Source of the DNA: JBLNDG01 sp050261415 | Lineage (GTDB): Bacteria > Bacillota > Clostridia > Lutisporales > Lutisporaceae | Assembly: GCA_050261415.1 (NCBI GenBank) | Contig: JBLNDG010000134.1 | Location: 1 to 12,628 of the forward strand | DNA: 12,628 bases | Direction of reading: 5' to 3' | Shown here: piece by piece, positions 1 through 5,584 of the stretch | Layout of the letters: each line of letters starts with the position of its first letter | Numbering within the stretch: position 1 is the stretch's first letter | Made by a program: the position numbers and the translations under genes | Notes under the pieces: model-generated | Databases searched by the model: none | Seen by the model: only the letters and a program-made list of their open reading frames with translations | What the model was told of the DNA's origin: nothing

Positions 1-553
1 TATTGGAGATGCTGTATACATCCTTTACCTTGTCATACACCCATCTCCGTCCCGCTGTCTCCAAAACATAAGCATCATTAAAATCAGCAATTATATAGGA
101 ATTGTGGTATTTCAAATTCTCCGTATACCCTGCTTTTCCACCCTGTCCGTATTCTTCTATCAAAGCTGTCATGTAATGCAAAGCATCCTCTGCAGTAGAA
201 CACACCTCCAATGCCAATCTCAGGATATCCATGCCCAGCAGGGTGTTATTCTCTACCTTCTCCTTTGTAAATACAGCTTCATTTCCAATAACCAAGCCCT
301 TTTCATTCACACCCATTTCAGCTCCCCAAATCCATTCAGGCTTGAACAAAATCATTTCAAAGGTCCTCTGCGCCTGCTCATCCTCGCGTGTTACATCAAT
401 ATAGGTGCACCTGATGCTTTCACCCTTTTTAATCTCCCTTCCCGGAACCTTCACTATTATGTGAGGTTCATTCGGTTCCCTGTCACTATTCTTTGCAAAC
501 AGCAGTGACCCGTCACAGGTCGAATTAGGCAACGCCACCATGGTATCGCACAT
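1..553 (-). CDS. C69 (secernin-like) dipeptidase, N-terminal part, runs off the left edge
   Basis: The visible 184 residues begin MCDTMVALPNSTCDGSLLFA and continue with KNSDREPNE, the signature of peptidase family C69/U34 (PepD-like dipeptidases and secernins). In this N-terminal nucleophile fold the Cys directly after the initiator Met is the catalytic residue once Met is removed. Later conserved pieces are a GAEMGVNEKGLVIGNEAVFT block and YIIADFNDAYVLETAGR. The start at 553 is preceded by AAAAAGGAGAAG at good spacing, and it puts Cys at position 2, which the chemistry requires. The C-terminal part lies beyond the window. The protein probably hydrolyses small peptides in the cytoplasm; no signal peptide is visible. 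Family assignment is by recognised motifs and substrate is unknown. Confidence 0.88.
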   Translation of the reverse strand, partial: MCDTMVALPNSTCDGSLLFAKNSDREPNEPHIIVKVPGREIKKGESIRCTYIDVTREDEQAQRTFEMILFKPEWIWGAEMGVNEKGLVIGNEAVFTKEKVENNTLLGMDILRLALEVCSTAEDALHYMTALIEEYGQGGKAGYTENLKYHNSYIIADFNDAYVLETAGRRWVYDKVKDVYSISN

Positions 554-585
554 ATACACTTCTCCTTTTTCTTATTGCTATGTAG

Positions 586-627
586 TTTACGTCAGCATCA
601 CACTAATGAAGAATCGGCTGACGTAAA
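586..627 (-). promoter_or_regulatory. Inverted repeat upstream of the C69 dipeptidase (candidate operator or leader hairpin)
   Basis: TTTACGTCAGC (586-596) and GCTGACGTAAA (617-627) form a perfect 11-bp inverted repeat with a 20-base centre, 33 bases upstream of the dipeptidase start. On the minus strand a TATTAT (627-632) could be a -10 box, with a poor -35 match (TTAAAC) 17 bases further upstream. The repeat would then cover the transcription start, a position typical of a repressor operator. It could equally fold as a hairpin in the mRNA leader. The repeat is directly seen; the role is inferred. Confidence 0.45.
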
Positions 628-640
628 TAATATCAAGGTA

Positions 641-678
641 ATTGAATAGGTTTAAGCTGCGCTTTAAACCCATTCAAT
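641..678. repeat. Long near-perfect hairpin in the intergenic region
   Basis: ATTGAAT-a-GGTTTAAGC and GCTTTAAACC-c-ATTCAAT form a 38-base stem-loop with a 3-base loop, one one-base bulge and one A/C mismatch. It has no following T-run on either strand within a few bases, so it is a poor intrinsic terminator. It lies in the proposed promoter of the minus-strand dipeptidase. It may be a protein-binding palindrome or part of a mobile repeat. Function unknown. Confidence 0.5.
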
Positions 679-745
679 ATAGTATATATATTGGCTAAAA
701 TTTCAGGTTTTCCTGCCAAAGCACATTATGATTTTCGCACCCCTG

Positions 746-898
746 CAAGTGCCATATAAAAAAGGCTTCTATTGAAATATCTTAACGACCATGGAAGCCT
801 TTTATGAAACTCATTGACGGAGCATAACAAATTAATGTGGAATATATGCTCCTATTCGTTATAAAACCGGTGCCCCCTTTGGCCTTATGTGGCACTTG
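746..898. other. Foldable multi-branched element (candidate structured RNA or MITE-like repeat)
   Basis: Ends pair over 14 positions: CAAGTGCCATATAA (746-759) with TTATGTGGCACTTG (885-898); the only mismatch (T755/G889) is a G-U pair in RNA. Inside lie a 10-bp stem AAAAGGCTTC (760-769) with GAAGCCTTTT (794-803), stacked directly on the closing stem, and an 8-bp stem GGAGCATA (819-826) with TATGCTCC (845-852). A second GTGCC (870-874) could compete with 749-753 for pairing with GGCAC (891-895). No open reading frame, transposase or target-site duplication is seen, and no T-run follows on either side. It matches no riboswitch or RNA family I recognise. It could be an RNA gene, a leader of the gene cluster starting at 968, or a small non-autonomous transposable element. 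Confidence 0.45.
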
Positions 899-919
899 GT
901 TTAGTCAAATCATAATATG
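894..919 (+). promoter_or_regulatory. Possible sporulation-type promoter before the GerP-like cluster
   Basis: CATAATAT (911-918) resembles the -10 element of sigma-E/sigma-K promoters (CATAnnnT or CATAnnnTA), with an AC (894-895) 15 bases upstream as a weak sigma-K-type -35. The same CATAATAT occurs before the third gene of the cluster (1701-1708). The region is AT-rich, so a chance match is possible. It sits about 50 bases before the first start codon of the cluster. Confidence 0.3.
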
Positions 920-967
920 TAGAAGAAAGCAATGCCGGATAATCCAAATGAGAAAGGAGTGTTTCGC

Positions 968-1213
968 ATGCCCGACCTAATAATGTTCAACATGATTGCA
1001 GCAAATGGTATGGAGACAAACAGCGCCATTATGATTGGTGATAACAATGCCACAGGCTGGGATTCAAATAACAAGAAACAATATGGGATGGGAGCCGTTT
1101 TCGGCTTAGGAAACGTATTTCCTGCAAACTTTAACCTGATGAACGATCTGGATGTACTTGACACGCCTATTGTCGATGCTGAAGTCAAGTCTAGTCCAAA
1201 CGCTCAAGCTTAA
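968..1213 (+). CDS. Small GerPA/GerPF-like spore protein, copy A
   Basis: An 81-residue protein starting MPDLIMFNMIAANG, with AGAAAGGAGTG upstream at good spacing. An upstream in-frame ATG at 932 lacks a comparable site. Residues about 18-48 carry the pattern shared by five genes here: S..x.IGDNN....W.SNNK....GMG.V.G..N, followed by an acidic D.D..DTP segment near residue 60. Length, the N-terminal beta-like N.I/G segment, the conserved IGD and glycine spacing recall the GerPA/GerPF family. In Bacillus those proteins are small, made late in sporulation, and needed for germinants to pass the coat. No signal peptide, membrane segment or cysteine is visible. It is first in the cluster, 116 bases before copy B. 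Family assignment is by remembered pattern, not by alignment. Confidence 0.65.
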   Translation: MPDLIMFNMIAANGMETNSAIMIGDNNATGWDSNNKKQYGMGAVFGLGNVFPANFNLMNDLDVLDTPIVDAEVKSSPNAQA

Positions 1214-1260
1214 TGCCTCAAATATTTCGCTTCGCAAATATTTTTGCACATTGGTATCTT

Positions 1261-1311
1261 GTAAACCAAGCTTTGTTTGCAGCTTATTCTTTTTAATGTT
1301 GCTTGGTTTAC
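1261..1311 (+). repeat. Perfect 11-bp inverted repeat between copies A and B
   Basis: GTAAACCAAGC (1261-1271) and GCTTGGTTTAC (1301-1311) are perfectly complementary with a 29-base centre, ending six bases before the AGAGGTGAT ribosome binding site of copy B. No T-run follows, so it is not a standard terminator. As RNA it would form a leader stem that could stabilise or modulate the downstream message; as DNA it could be an operator. Confidence 0.45.
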
Positions 1312-1329
1312 GCATTAGAGGTGATAAGG

Positions 1330-1668
1330 ATGCCTCAGAATAATATAGTCTCGTTCAACAGCATTATAGTAAATGCTATCAACATAAATTCCGGGATTTT
1401 TGTAGGCACAAACAACCAAAGCACGTGGAAATCCAGCAATAATATCAAAGCCGGATTTGGCGCTGTTGCAGGCAATTATAATGTTGTGAGCCGTGCTACA
1501 AATTTCTTTACTGATAATGATCTTATGGATACACCCATGATAAACTACAATTATTTCATTGATAAGGAAGCCCTTGAGAATAAAGAAGAAAAAGCAGGCA
1601 CTGAAAGCAAACCGGACAAGGGAACCATCATAAAGCTGTCCGGCAGGCATAAAGAATTTAGAGGATGA
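1330..1668 (+). CDS. Small GerPA/GerPF-like spore protein, copy B, with a charged tail
   Basis: A 112-residue protein from ATG 1330, chosen because AGAGGTGAT lies just upstream; the reading frame is open further upstream but without a site. Residues 1-65 hold the shared module: NININSGIFVGTNN, then W.SSNN.K, then AGFGAVAGNYN, then DNDLMDTP. It is closest to copy A, which also has the W.SNN and D.LxDTP pieces. The last ~45 residues form an added charged tail rich in Lys and Glu. Like the others it has no signal peptide or membrane segment. Probably a structural or permeability factor of the spore coat by analogy with GerP proteins; no enzymatic motif is visible. Confidence 0.65.
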   Translation: MPQNNIVSFNSIIVNAININSGIFVGTNNQSTWKSSNNIKAGFGAVAGNYNVVSRATNFFTDNDLMDTPMINYNYFIDKEALENKEEKAGTESKPDKGTIIKLSGRHKEFRG

Positions 1669-1681
1669 GAATTGTCTAAGC

Positions 1682-1709
1682 ACTGTTTCATGTCAAAACA
1701 CATAATATA
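1682..1709 (+). promoter_or_regulatory. Possible sigma-K-type promoter before copy C
   Basis: CATAATATA (1701-1709) fits the sigma-K -10 pattern CATAnnnTA exactly, and an AC (1682-1683) lies 17 bases upstream, as the sigma-K -35 requires. The downstream side is an AT repeat, and an 8-bp inverted repeat AAAACACA/TGTGTTTT (1695-1702 and 1730-1737) overlaps it. This makes an internal late-sporulation promoter for copies C onward plausible. Chance matching in an AT-rich stretch remains possible. Confidence 0.35.
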
Positions 1710-1773
1710 TATATAGAACGCAAAATTTTTGTGTTTTCCAACTTTGCATGCTCTATTGAATGGAGGAATTACA

Positions 1774-2037
1774 ATGGATAAGGACATATTCCGGGAAGAA
1801 ATCAGCTTCAACAATATCTATGTTGATGTAATTTGGAAATGCTCCGGCATATTTACCGGTGCAAATATGCAACCGGAGTGGAGTTCCTCCAGAGACAAAG
1901 TATCTGCATTCGGAACTATATTGGGTGATATGAACACCTTCGATCATCCTGTCAACATTTTAGCAGGTCCTGATGCAAGCGGCGATTCACTGGCAGCATT
2001 ACAAGTGTTTTGGGAAGGTGGGACGTATGTATGGTAA
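1774..2037 (+). CDS. Small GerP-like spore protein, copy C
   Basis: An 87-residue protein starting MDKDIFREEISFNNIYVD; the start at 1774 follows TGGAGGAAT with seven-base spacing. The shared module reads CSGIFTGANMQPEW.SS, then AFGTILGDMN, with PDASGD replacing the D.D..DTP piece of copies A and B. The gene has a longer N-terminal beta-like segment before the module than A or B. Its stop overlaps the start of copy D by seven bases, so the two are probably translationally coupled. A possible internal promoter lies upstream. Function is inferred from the family resemblance and the cluster. Confidence 0.62.
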   Translation: MDKDIFREEISFNNIYVDVIWKCSGIFTGANMQPEWSSSRDKVSAFGTILGDMNTFDHPVNILAGPDASGDSLAALQVFWEGGTYVW

Positions 2038-2228
2038 GGATAGATTTTGGAGACCTCATCATCGGTAATATTTCCGATTCTTCCGGTGTATTTTCAGGTG
2101 ACAACCTCCAGGTCAAGTGGAAGGCATATATTAAGGCTGATGAAGGTTTTGGCATATTAGAGGGTGACGAAAACAAATCCCTGAATAATCAAAGTGTCGT
2201 CATCCGCTCCTGCTCCCCCGAAAAGTAA
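2031..2228 (+). CDS. Small GerPD-like spore protein, copy D
   Basis: A 65-residue protein starting MVRIDFGDLIIGNISDSSG. The ATG at 2031 overlaps the end of copy C and is preceded by GGAAGGTGGG. The module reads SSGVFSGDNLQVKW, then EGFGILEGDEN, after which only about 15 residues follow, so the acidic D..DTP end is missing. The opening, a short strand, then G.I, then SSS/G with GD, is close to what I recall of GerPD and GerPB. It is the shortest of the five copies. A GGGG run and a hairpin separate it from the GerPC-like gene 35 bases downstream. Confidence 0.62.
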   Translation: MVRIDFGDLIIGNISDSSGVFSGDNLQVKWKAYIKADEGFGILEGDENKSLNNQSVVIRSCSPEK

Positions 2229-2232
2229 CCAA

Positions 2233-2255
2233 CCACTTTTACATTAAAGTGGGGG
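2233..2255 (+). promoter_or_regulatory. Hairpin covering the ribosome binding site of the GerPC-like gene
   Basis: CCACTTT (2233-2239) and AAAGTGG (2246-2252) form a perfect seven-bp stem with a six-base loop. The 3' arm runs into GGGGG (2251-2255), the only Shine-Dalgarno-like sequence for the ATG at 2264. Folding would partly hide the site, so the gene may be translated at a reduced level or depend on ribosomes arriving from copy D. Inference from sequence only. Confidence 0.4.
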
Positions 2256-2263
2256 TATAATTA

Positions 2264-2587
2264 ATGGGAAGGCATGATGATAAGGATACTGAAAAATTCC
2301 TTCTAAGGGAGATTCTAAAAAAGCTCAATAGTCTTGAAGAGGATGTTGAAAAGCTTAAAAGCAAATCCGAATATCATATCAATATTGACAAGCTGGATGT
2401 GCAGCAGTTGGAAAACCTTATATTCCGGCTGGACAGTCTGGATATCAAGGACCTAAGCGGTACTCTAAACATAGGAACTAACTTTGATGTTAAGAAAAAC
2501 ACCGGGAAGGACAAGAGCAAGGAAAAAAGCAGGCATGGAAAGAAAAAAAAGGATAAGGGCGCCCCTGATGATAATAAGGAGGAATAG
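2264..2587 (+). CDS. GerPC-like coiled-coil protein
   Basis: A 107-residue protein. Residues 8-33 form a heptad-rich, charged alpha-helix (FLLREILKKLNSLEEDVEKL) typical of a short coiled coil. Residues 41-71 hold IDKLDV and then LDSLDIKDLSGTLNIG. The ending L.GTLNIG after an I.-L.V-L piece is the feature I associate with GerPC, which also starts with a coiled coil. The last 30 residues are very rich in Lys and acidic residues, more so than I recall for Bacillus GerPC. It lies between copies D and F, as gerPC lies inside the Bacillus gerP operon, and the next gene begins two bases after its stop. In Bacillus GerP proteins allow nutrients through the coat; the same job is inferred here. Confidence 0.62.
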   Translation: MGRHDDKDTEKFLLREILKKLNSLEEDVEKLKSKSEYHINIDKLDVQQLENLIFRLDSLDIKDLSGTLNIGTNFDVKKNTGKDKSKEKSRHGKKKKDKGAPDDNKEE

Positions 2588-2589
2588 CA

Positions 2590-2883
2590 ATGCCAAATGC
2601 ATCACCGATATTTTTTATTGGTAGTATCCGCATCGGAATAATAGAAGGGGCATCCTGCGTCAATTTTGGAAATAACCTGCCCATCGGTTTCCAAAGCTAC
2701 AAAAAGCAGAATCAGGGCTTTGGTTCTATAAATGGAGATAATAACGAAATATCAAAATTGTTTTCAGCGCTGAAGGATTCAAATACCATTGATATGCTTA
2801 ACCAACCGGATTCAGAAGATCCACCCGATTGGGTAAAAAAAATGATTGCTTCCAAGCAGCAGGATATGAAGGAAAAAAAATAA
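2590..2883 (+). CDS. Small GerP-like spore protein, copy E (fifth copy, with basic tail)
   Basis: A 97-residue protein starting MPNASPIFFIGSIRIG. Its AAGGAGGAAT site lies inside the end of the GerPC-like gene and only two bases separate stop and start, indicating tight co-translation. The module reads GASCVNFGNNLPIGF.SYKK, then GFGSINGDNN, with Phe where the others have Trp. A loosely kept acidic segment (PDSEDPPDW) follows, and the end is Lys-rich. The MP start and the G.I.IG opening match copies A and B and the GerPA/PF type. No signal peptide or membrane helix. It precedes the Hsp20-fold gene by 56 bases. Confidence 0.62.
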   Translation: MPNASPIFFIGSIRIGIIEGASCVNFGNNLPIGFQSYKKQNQGFGSINGDNNEISKLFSALKDSNTIDMLNQPDSEDPPDWVKKMIASKQQDMKEKK

Positions 2884-2939
2884 AACATGTCAAATATGGA
2901 TTGATTGCAACCTAATCGGATTTTTAAGGGGGAATAAAC

Positions 2940-3485
2940 TTGAATAATTCAGGTTCATACTACGATCCCTTTCAAATAACTGCAAAACTTAAGGATATCC
3001 TTACCAGAGGAGATCCAACAGAAATACAGAAATTTATGCAGGAGATTTTAAGCCAGTTCGGAATATCGTCACCTTTTGTGCAGGCTTTTGTACCACCTCT
3101 GGCACAATCTCTCATAGCACCATTGTCACAATATCTTAATTGGAATATGAACCGGCCTATTTACACAGGACCTGTAAGCTCTGAACCGGAAGAGGCTCCA
3201 AAGCCAAAATCATTGAATTCCATACTTTTTGAGATTCATGGCTTTGTTGTTATTAGAGTCAATGTTCCGGATGGTGTAGCTGAAAAAGACCTGAAAATAT
3301 TTATCACGCCGGGTTATGTTACCGTAAAGGGAGATCCTACAGGGCAGGATCTTGTGGTACAGCTTCCTCCGGGGACAAAAAAAGAAGGCGCTACCGCCGC
3401 ATTTAAAGATAGAGTTTTGGAGATTAAAATTCCCAAGGAAGACGTACCCAGTCCGGACAGTGAGCTTGGCATTGATTATCTATAA
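2940..3485 (+). CDS. Hsp20/alpha-crystallin-fold protein, likely spore coat small heat-shock protein
   Basis: A 181-residue protein starting from TTG at 2940, chosen because AAGGGGGAAT lies ideally upstream. Residues 1-90 are unlike a typical Hsp20 N-terminus: helical to about 50, then a proline-rich linker ending in EEAPKPK. Residues 95-167 form an alpha-crystallin domain: FEIHGFVVIRVNVPDGV, TPGYVTVKGD, QLPPG, and the closing AAFKDRVLEIKIPK, which corresponds to the A.fk.GVL.i.iPK signature (Arg replaces the usual Gly). It follows the GerP-like genes on the same strand and converges on a second Hsp20 gene. Bacillus CotM and CotP are Hsp20-fold coat proteins, so a coat role is a reasonable inference; a general chaperone role is the alternative. 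Confidence 0.72.
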   Translation: MNNSGSYYDPFQITAKLKDILTRGDPTEIQKFMQEILSQFGISSPFVQAFVPPLAQSLIAPLSQYLNWNMNRPIYTGPVSSEPEEAPKPKSLNSILFEIHGFVVIRVNVPDGVAEKDLKIFITPGYVTVKGDPTGQDLVVQLPPGTKKEGATAAFKDRVLEIKIPKEDVPSPDSELGIDYL

Positions 3486-3488
3486 TAC

Positions 3489-3932
3489 CTATTGTCCGAA
3501 TTCTATGGGTATTTCTTTTTCATCCTCTGAGGACAACCTTGGAATATGAAGTTCAACAAGTCCCGATTTAAACTGTGCTGCTACAGACCCGTTCGTATCT
3601 ATGTCATTTGGGAGGGTTATCTCTCTTTTGAACCCCCCTGTGAACCGTTCTTTCTGCAGCAATTCATCCGGGCCAACAGGATAAATCCATGGGATCTCTC
3701 CTGTTACCATAAGCTTTAGCCCTTTCATCTTGATGCTTATTTTTTCCGCAGTGTTGATTCCCGGCATCTCGACTATCACGATTACTTCCTTGCTGGTTTT
3801 GTACATATCAATGAAAGGCCCCTGTCTTGGAATCATTTTATTTATCTCACCCCAAAAATCCTCCCCTAGAATTTGCTGCGCTTTTTCGGGCATATTTCTC
3901 CAGTCAAAAACCTTTGCCCTGTTATCTGTCAT
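3489..3932 (-). CDS. Hsp20/alpha-crystallin family small heat-shock protein
   Basis: A 147-residue protein, standard Hsp20 length. The start at 3932 follows GAAGGAGTG. Residues 38-132 make up the alpha-crystallin domain: PFIDMYKTSKEVIVIVEMPG, then KGLKLMVTGE, ERFTGGFKREITLPNDID, and the A.FKSGLVELHIPR closing motif. After it a short acidic tail ends IPIEFGQ, which could act as an I-x-I oligomer contact. It is tail to tail with the other Hsp20 gene, with three bases between the stop codons and no visible terminator, so the transcripts would overlap. Small heat-shock proteins hold unfolding proteins without ATP; next to sporulation genes this one may be a coat component like CotP/CotM. Confidence 0.85.
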   Translation of the reverse strand: MTDNRAKVFDWRNMPEKAQQILGEDFWGEINKMIPRQGPFIDMYKTSKEVIVIVEMPGINTAEKISIKMKGLKLMVTGEIPWIYPVGPDELLQKERFTGGFKREITLPNDIDTNGSVAAQFKSGLVELHIPRLSSEDEKEIPIEFGQ

Positions 3933-3980
3933 TACGCATCACTCCTTCAAAGGTTTGCAGACCATATATAAACATAGTAT

Positions 3981-3989
3981 TATTTTATG
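3981..3989 (-). promoter_or_regulatory. Possible sigma-E/K -10 element before the minus-strand Hsp20 gene
   Basis: On the minus strand CATAAAATA matches CATAnnnTA and differs at one position from the sigma-E -10 CATACAAT. It lies about 50 bases before the start codon. No good sigma-K -35 AC lies at the right distance; an AAATAC upstream could serve as a poor sigma-E -35. Supports, weakly, sporulation expression. Confidence 0.28.
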
Positions 3990-4134
3990 TTTCTGCCTCT
4001 GTATTTGCAGCATGTTTTTAAGAGTTTATATTTCTGTTCTTCTTGATTAAAAGCGTTTTAAGTATTACAATGTTCTAAGTGGATTTTTGAAAATAAAGAT
4101 GGAGCAACGCAAAACATTTTGTGGGGTGAATTTA

Positions 4135-5292
4135 TTGAAACATACTTCTAAATTGGTACAATACATAGGCTTCATATCTGTAGGTATAATAGCGAACATA
4201 ATAGGGCCCCTGCTTCCTGCCATACGTACTGATATAAGCATCAATTACAGTCAGGGCGGGCTTCTTCTTTCAGTACAGTTCATAGGTATGCTTGTTACTT
4301 CTATGATTGGTGGTTATTTCATGGATAGGTCAGGTAAAGGGCCATTCATGCTGGCCGGAAGTGCATTGATCATTGCCGGACTTGTAGGATGTATGACAGC
4401 CGGGAGTTACATATCCTTGTATGTTCTAAACCTTGTAACAGGCTTTGGTTACGGAATCTATGAGACAGGAATAAATGCCCTTTGTGCGGATTCATCAGAA
4501 GAAAACAAAGGCAGCGATATGAATTTCGTTCATTTTTTCTATGGTGTCGGTGCGATTATTGCGCCTCTTATTGCCTGGTTCAGTACTGACTACCTGGGAA
4601 ACTGGAGGTATTGCTTCGGCTTCGCATTGATTGCACCTGTTATAGTCAGCATACTGCTTCTCAGCAACAAAATCGAAGAACACAAAACCGTTCAAAACAG
4701 AAGCGAGCAGTCTGAGAATAAAGGCTCAAATCCCTTAAGCAGTTTATTTTTATGGACGGCGGGGTTTGCCATGTTTTTCTATGTGGGCGTGGAAGTATCA
4801 ACCGGAGGCTGGATTACTGTATTTTGGAACACTCTCGTTCCTGGCAGCATAATACCGGCATCAATTACCGCCACTATCTTTTGGCTCTTCCTTACAGTGG
4901 GAAGACTTATTTCCGGCAGAATTGCAGACCATATTGGCCTTACAAACTATATGCTTGCGGCAAGTATTGGAACCCTGCTGCTAACGGTCCTGTGGAGTGT
5001 ACTGCCTTCAGGAATCTGGACACTGATAATTGTTGCGCTGCTGGGTATTTTGCTTTCCGGGCAGTTTCCAACCGCTATGGCAGTATCAACTGCCCATTTC
5101 CCGGGGAAGACCGGAATGACCGCTGCATTTATTTCGGTATTTGCAGGTCTCGGCGGTTTCTTTATTCCTTCAGTAATAGGGAGATTAGCTGATACTTTCA
5201 GCATAAGTATTCTCCCCTATGCAGTATTGGCACTTTCCGTACTGCTTGTCACCTTCACGATTTTTGTAAGGAAAGGGTCTAAAGTAATATAA
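4135..5292 (+). CDS. MFS transporter (fucose permease-like subfamily)
   Basis: A 385-residue protein (from TTG 4135) with about twelve hydrophobic segments. The cytoplasmic loop after helix 2 carries GGYFMDRSGKG, the G.x.x.DR.G.+ motif A of the major facilitator superfamily, and the second half repeats it as GRLISGRIADHIG. TTG 4135 is preferred because GGGGTGAA precedes it and the protein then begins just before the first membrane helix; an in-frame ATG at 4099 would add 12 residues but has no clear site. Other pieces (NALCADSSEENKGSDMN, NFVHFFYGVGAI) are typical of fucose/YfkF-type permeases. The substrate cannot be read from sequence. The gene overlaps azlD tail to tail by 14 bases. Confidence 0.85.
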   Translation: MKHTSKLVQYIGFISVGIIANIIGPLLPAIRTDISINYSQGGLLLSVQFIGMLVTSMIGGYFMDRSGKGPFMLAGSALIIAGLVGCMTAGSYISLYVLNLVTGFGYGIYETGINALCADSSEENKGSDMNFVHFFYGVGAIIAPLIAWFSTDYLGNWRYCFGFALIAPVIVSILLLSNKIEEHKTVQNRSEQSENKGSNPLSSLFLWTAGFAMFFYVGVEVSTGGWITVFWNTLVPGSIIPASITATIFWLFLTVGRLISGRIADHIGLTNYMLAASIGTLLLTVLWSVLPSGIWTLIIVALLGILLSGQFPTAMAVSTAHFPGKTGMTAAFISVFAGLGGFFIPSVIGRLADTFSISILPYAVLALSVLLVTFTIFVRKGSKVI

Positions 5293-5584
5293 GGCTGCAC
5301 GCCACTACACCCGCTATTCCTCCAAATACAACAATTATTACATTCAACCTGAAGTAAGCCAGAAGGACAGATACAGAACCTCCCACCAATGCAGACAGCC
5401 TGCTTCCTGTAGAATCCAGAATCCCGGGGAATATCAATGCTCCCAAAGCAGCATATGGTATATATTTCAGGAATGACTTAACAGGAGCGGGCAGTTCAAG
5501 GCTGCTCAGGAACACCATGGGTAAAAGCCTTGGAATATATGTAACTGCTGCCATCAATACAACTGTAAGAATTAGGCTACTCAT
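5279..5584 (-). CDS. azlD: AzlD, branched-chain amino acid export subunit
   Basis: A 101-residue membrane protein with three to four hydrophobic segments, including AAVTYIPRLLPMVFL and FLKYIPYAALGALIFPGIL, characteristic of AzlD. The ATG at 5584 lies within the end of azlC (ATGAGTAG, eight-base overlap), the usual coupled arrangement, and is preferred over a start further upstream inside azlC. With AzlC it forms an exporter that in Bacillus causes resistance to the leucine analogue 4-azaleucine. The 3' end overlaps the convergent MFS gene by 14 bases. Confidence 0.9.
   Translation of the reverse strand: MSSLILTVVLMAAVTYIPRLLPMVFLSSLELPAPVKSFLKYIPYAALGALIFPGILDSTGSRLSALVGGSVSVLLAYFRLNVIIVVFGGIAGVVACSLILL

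Noticed and set aside
104..508. 134-residue open frame on the plus strand
   Set aside because: It is the complement of the clear C69 dipeptidase, with no ribosome binding site and a composition unlike a protein.
641..678. Intrinsic terminator
   Set aside because: No T-run follows the stem on either strand and no gene ends nearby.
746..898. tRNA-like or known riboswitch
   Set aside because: No TPsiC/anticodon pattern, no CCA end, and no riboswitch core that I recognise.
932..967. Upstream ATG as the start of GerP-like copy A
   Set aside because: The site before 932 is weak, whereas 968 has AGAAAGGAGTG and gives the MP start seen in related copies.
1315..1683. 122-residue open frame on the minus strand
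   Set aside because: It mirrors GerP-like copy B, has no ribosome binding site and would cross the copy A/B leader.
4752..5192. 146-residue open frame inside the MFS gene
   Set aside because: A shifted frame of a well-supported membrane transporter, rich in Cys, Arg and Tyr, with no family resemblance.
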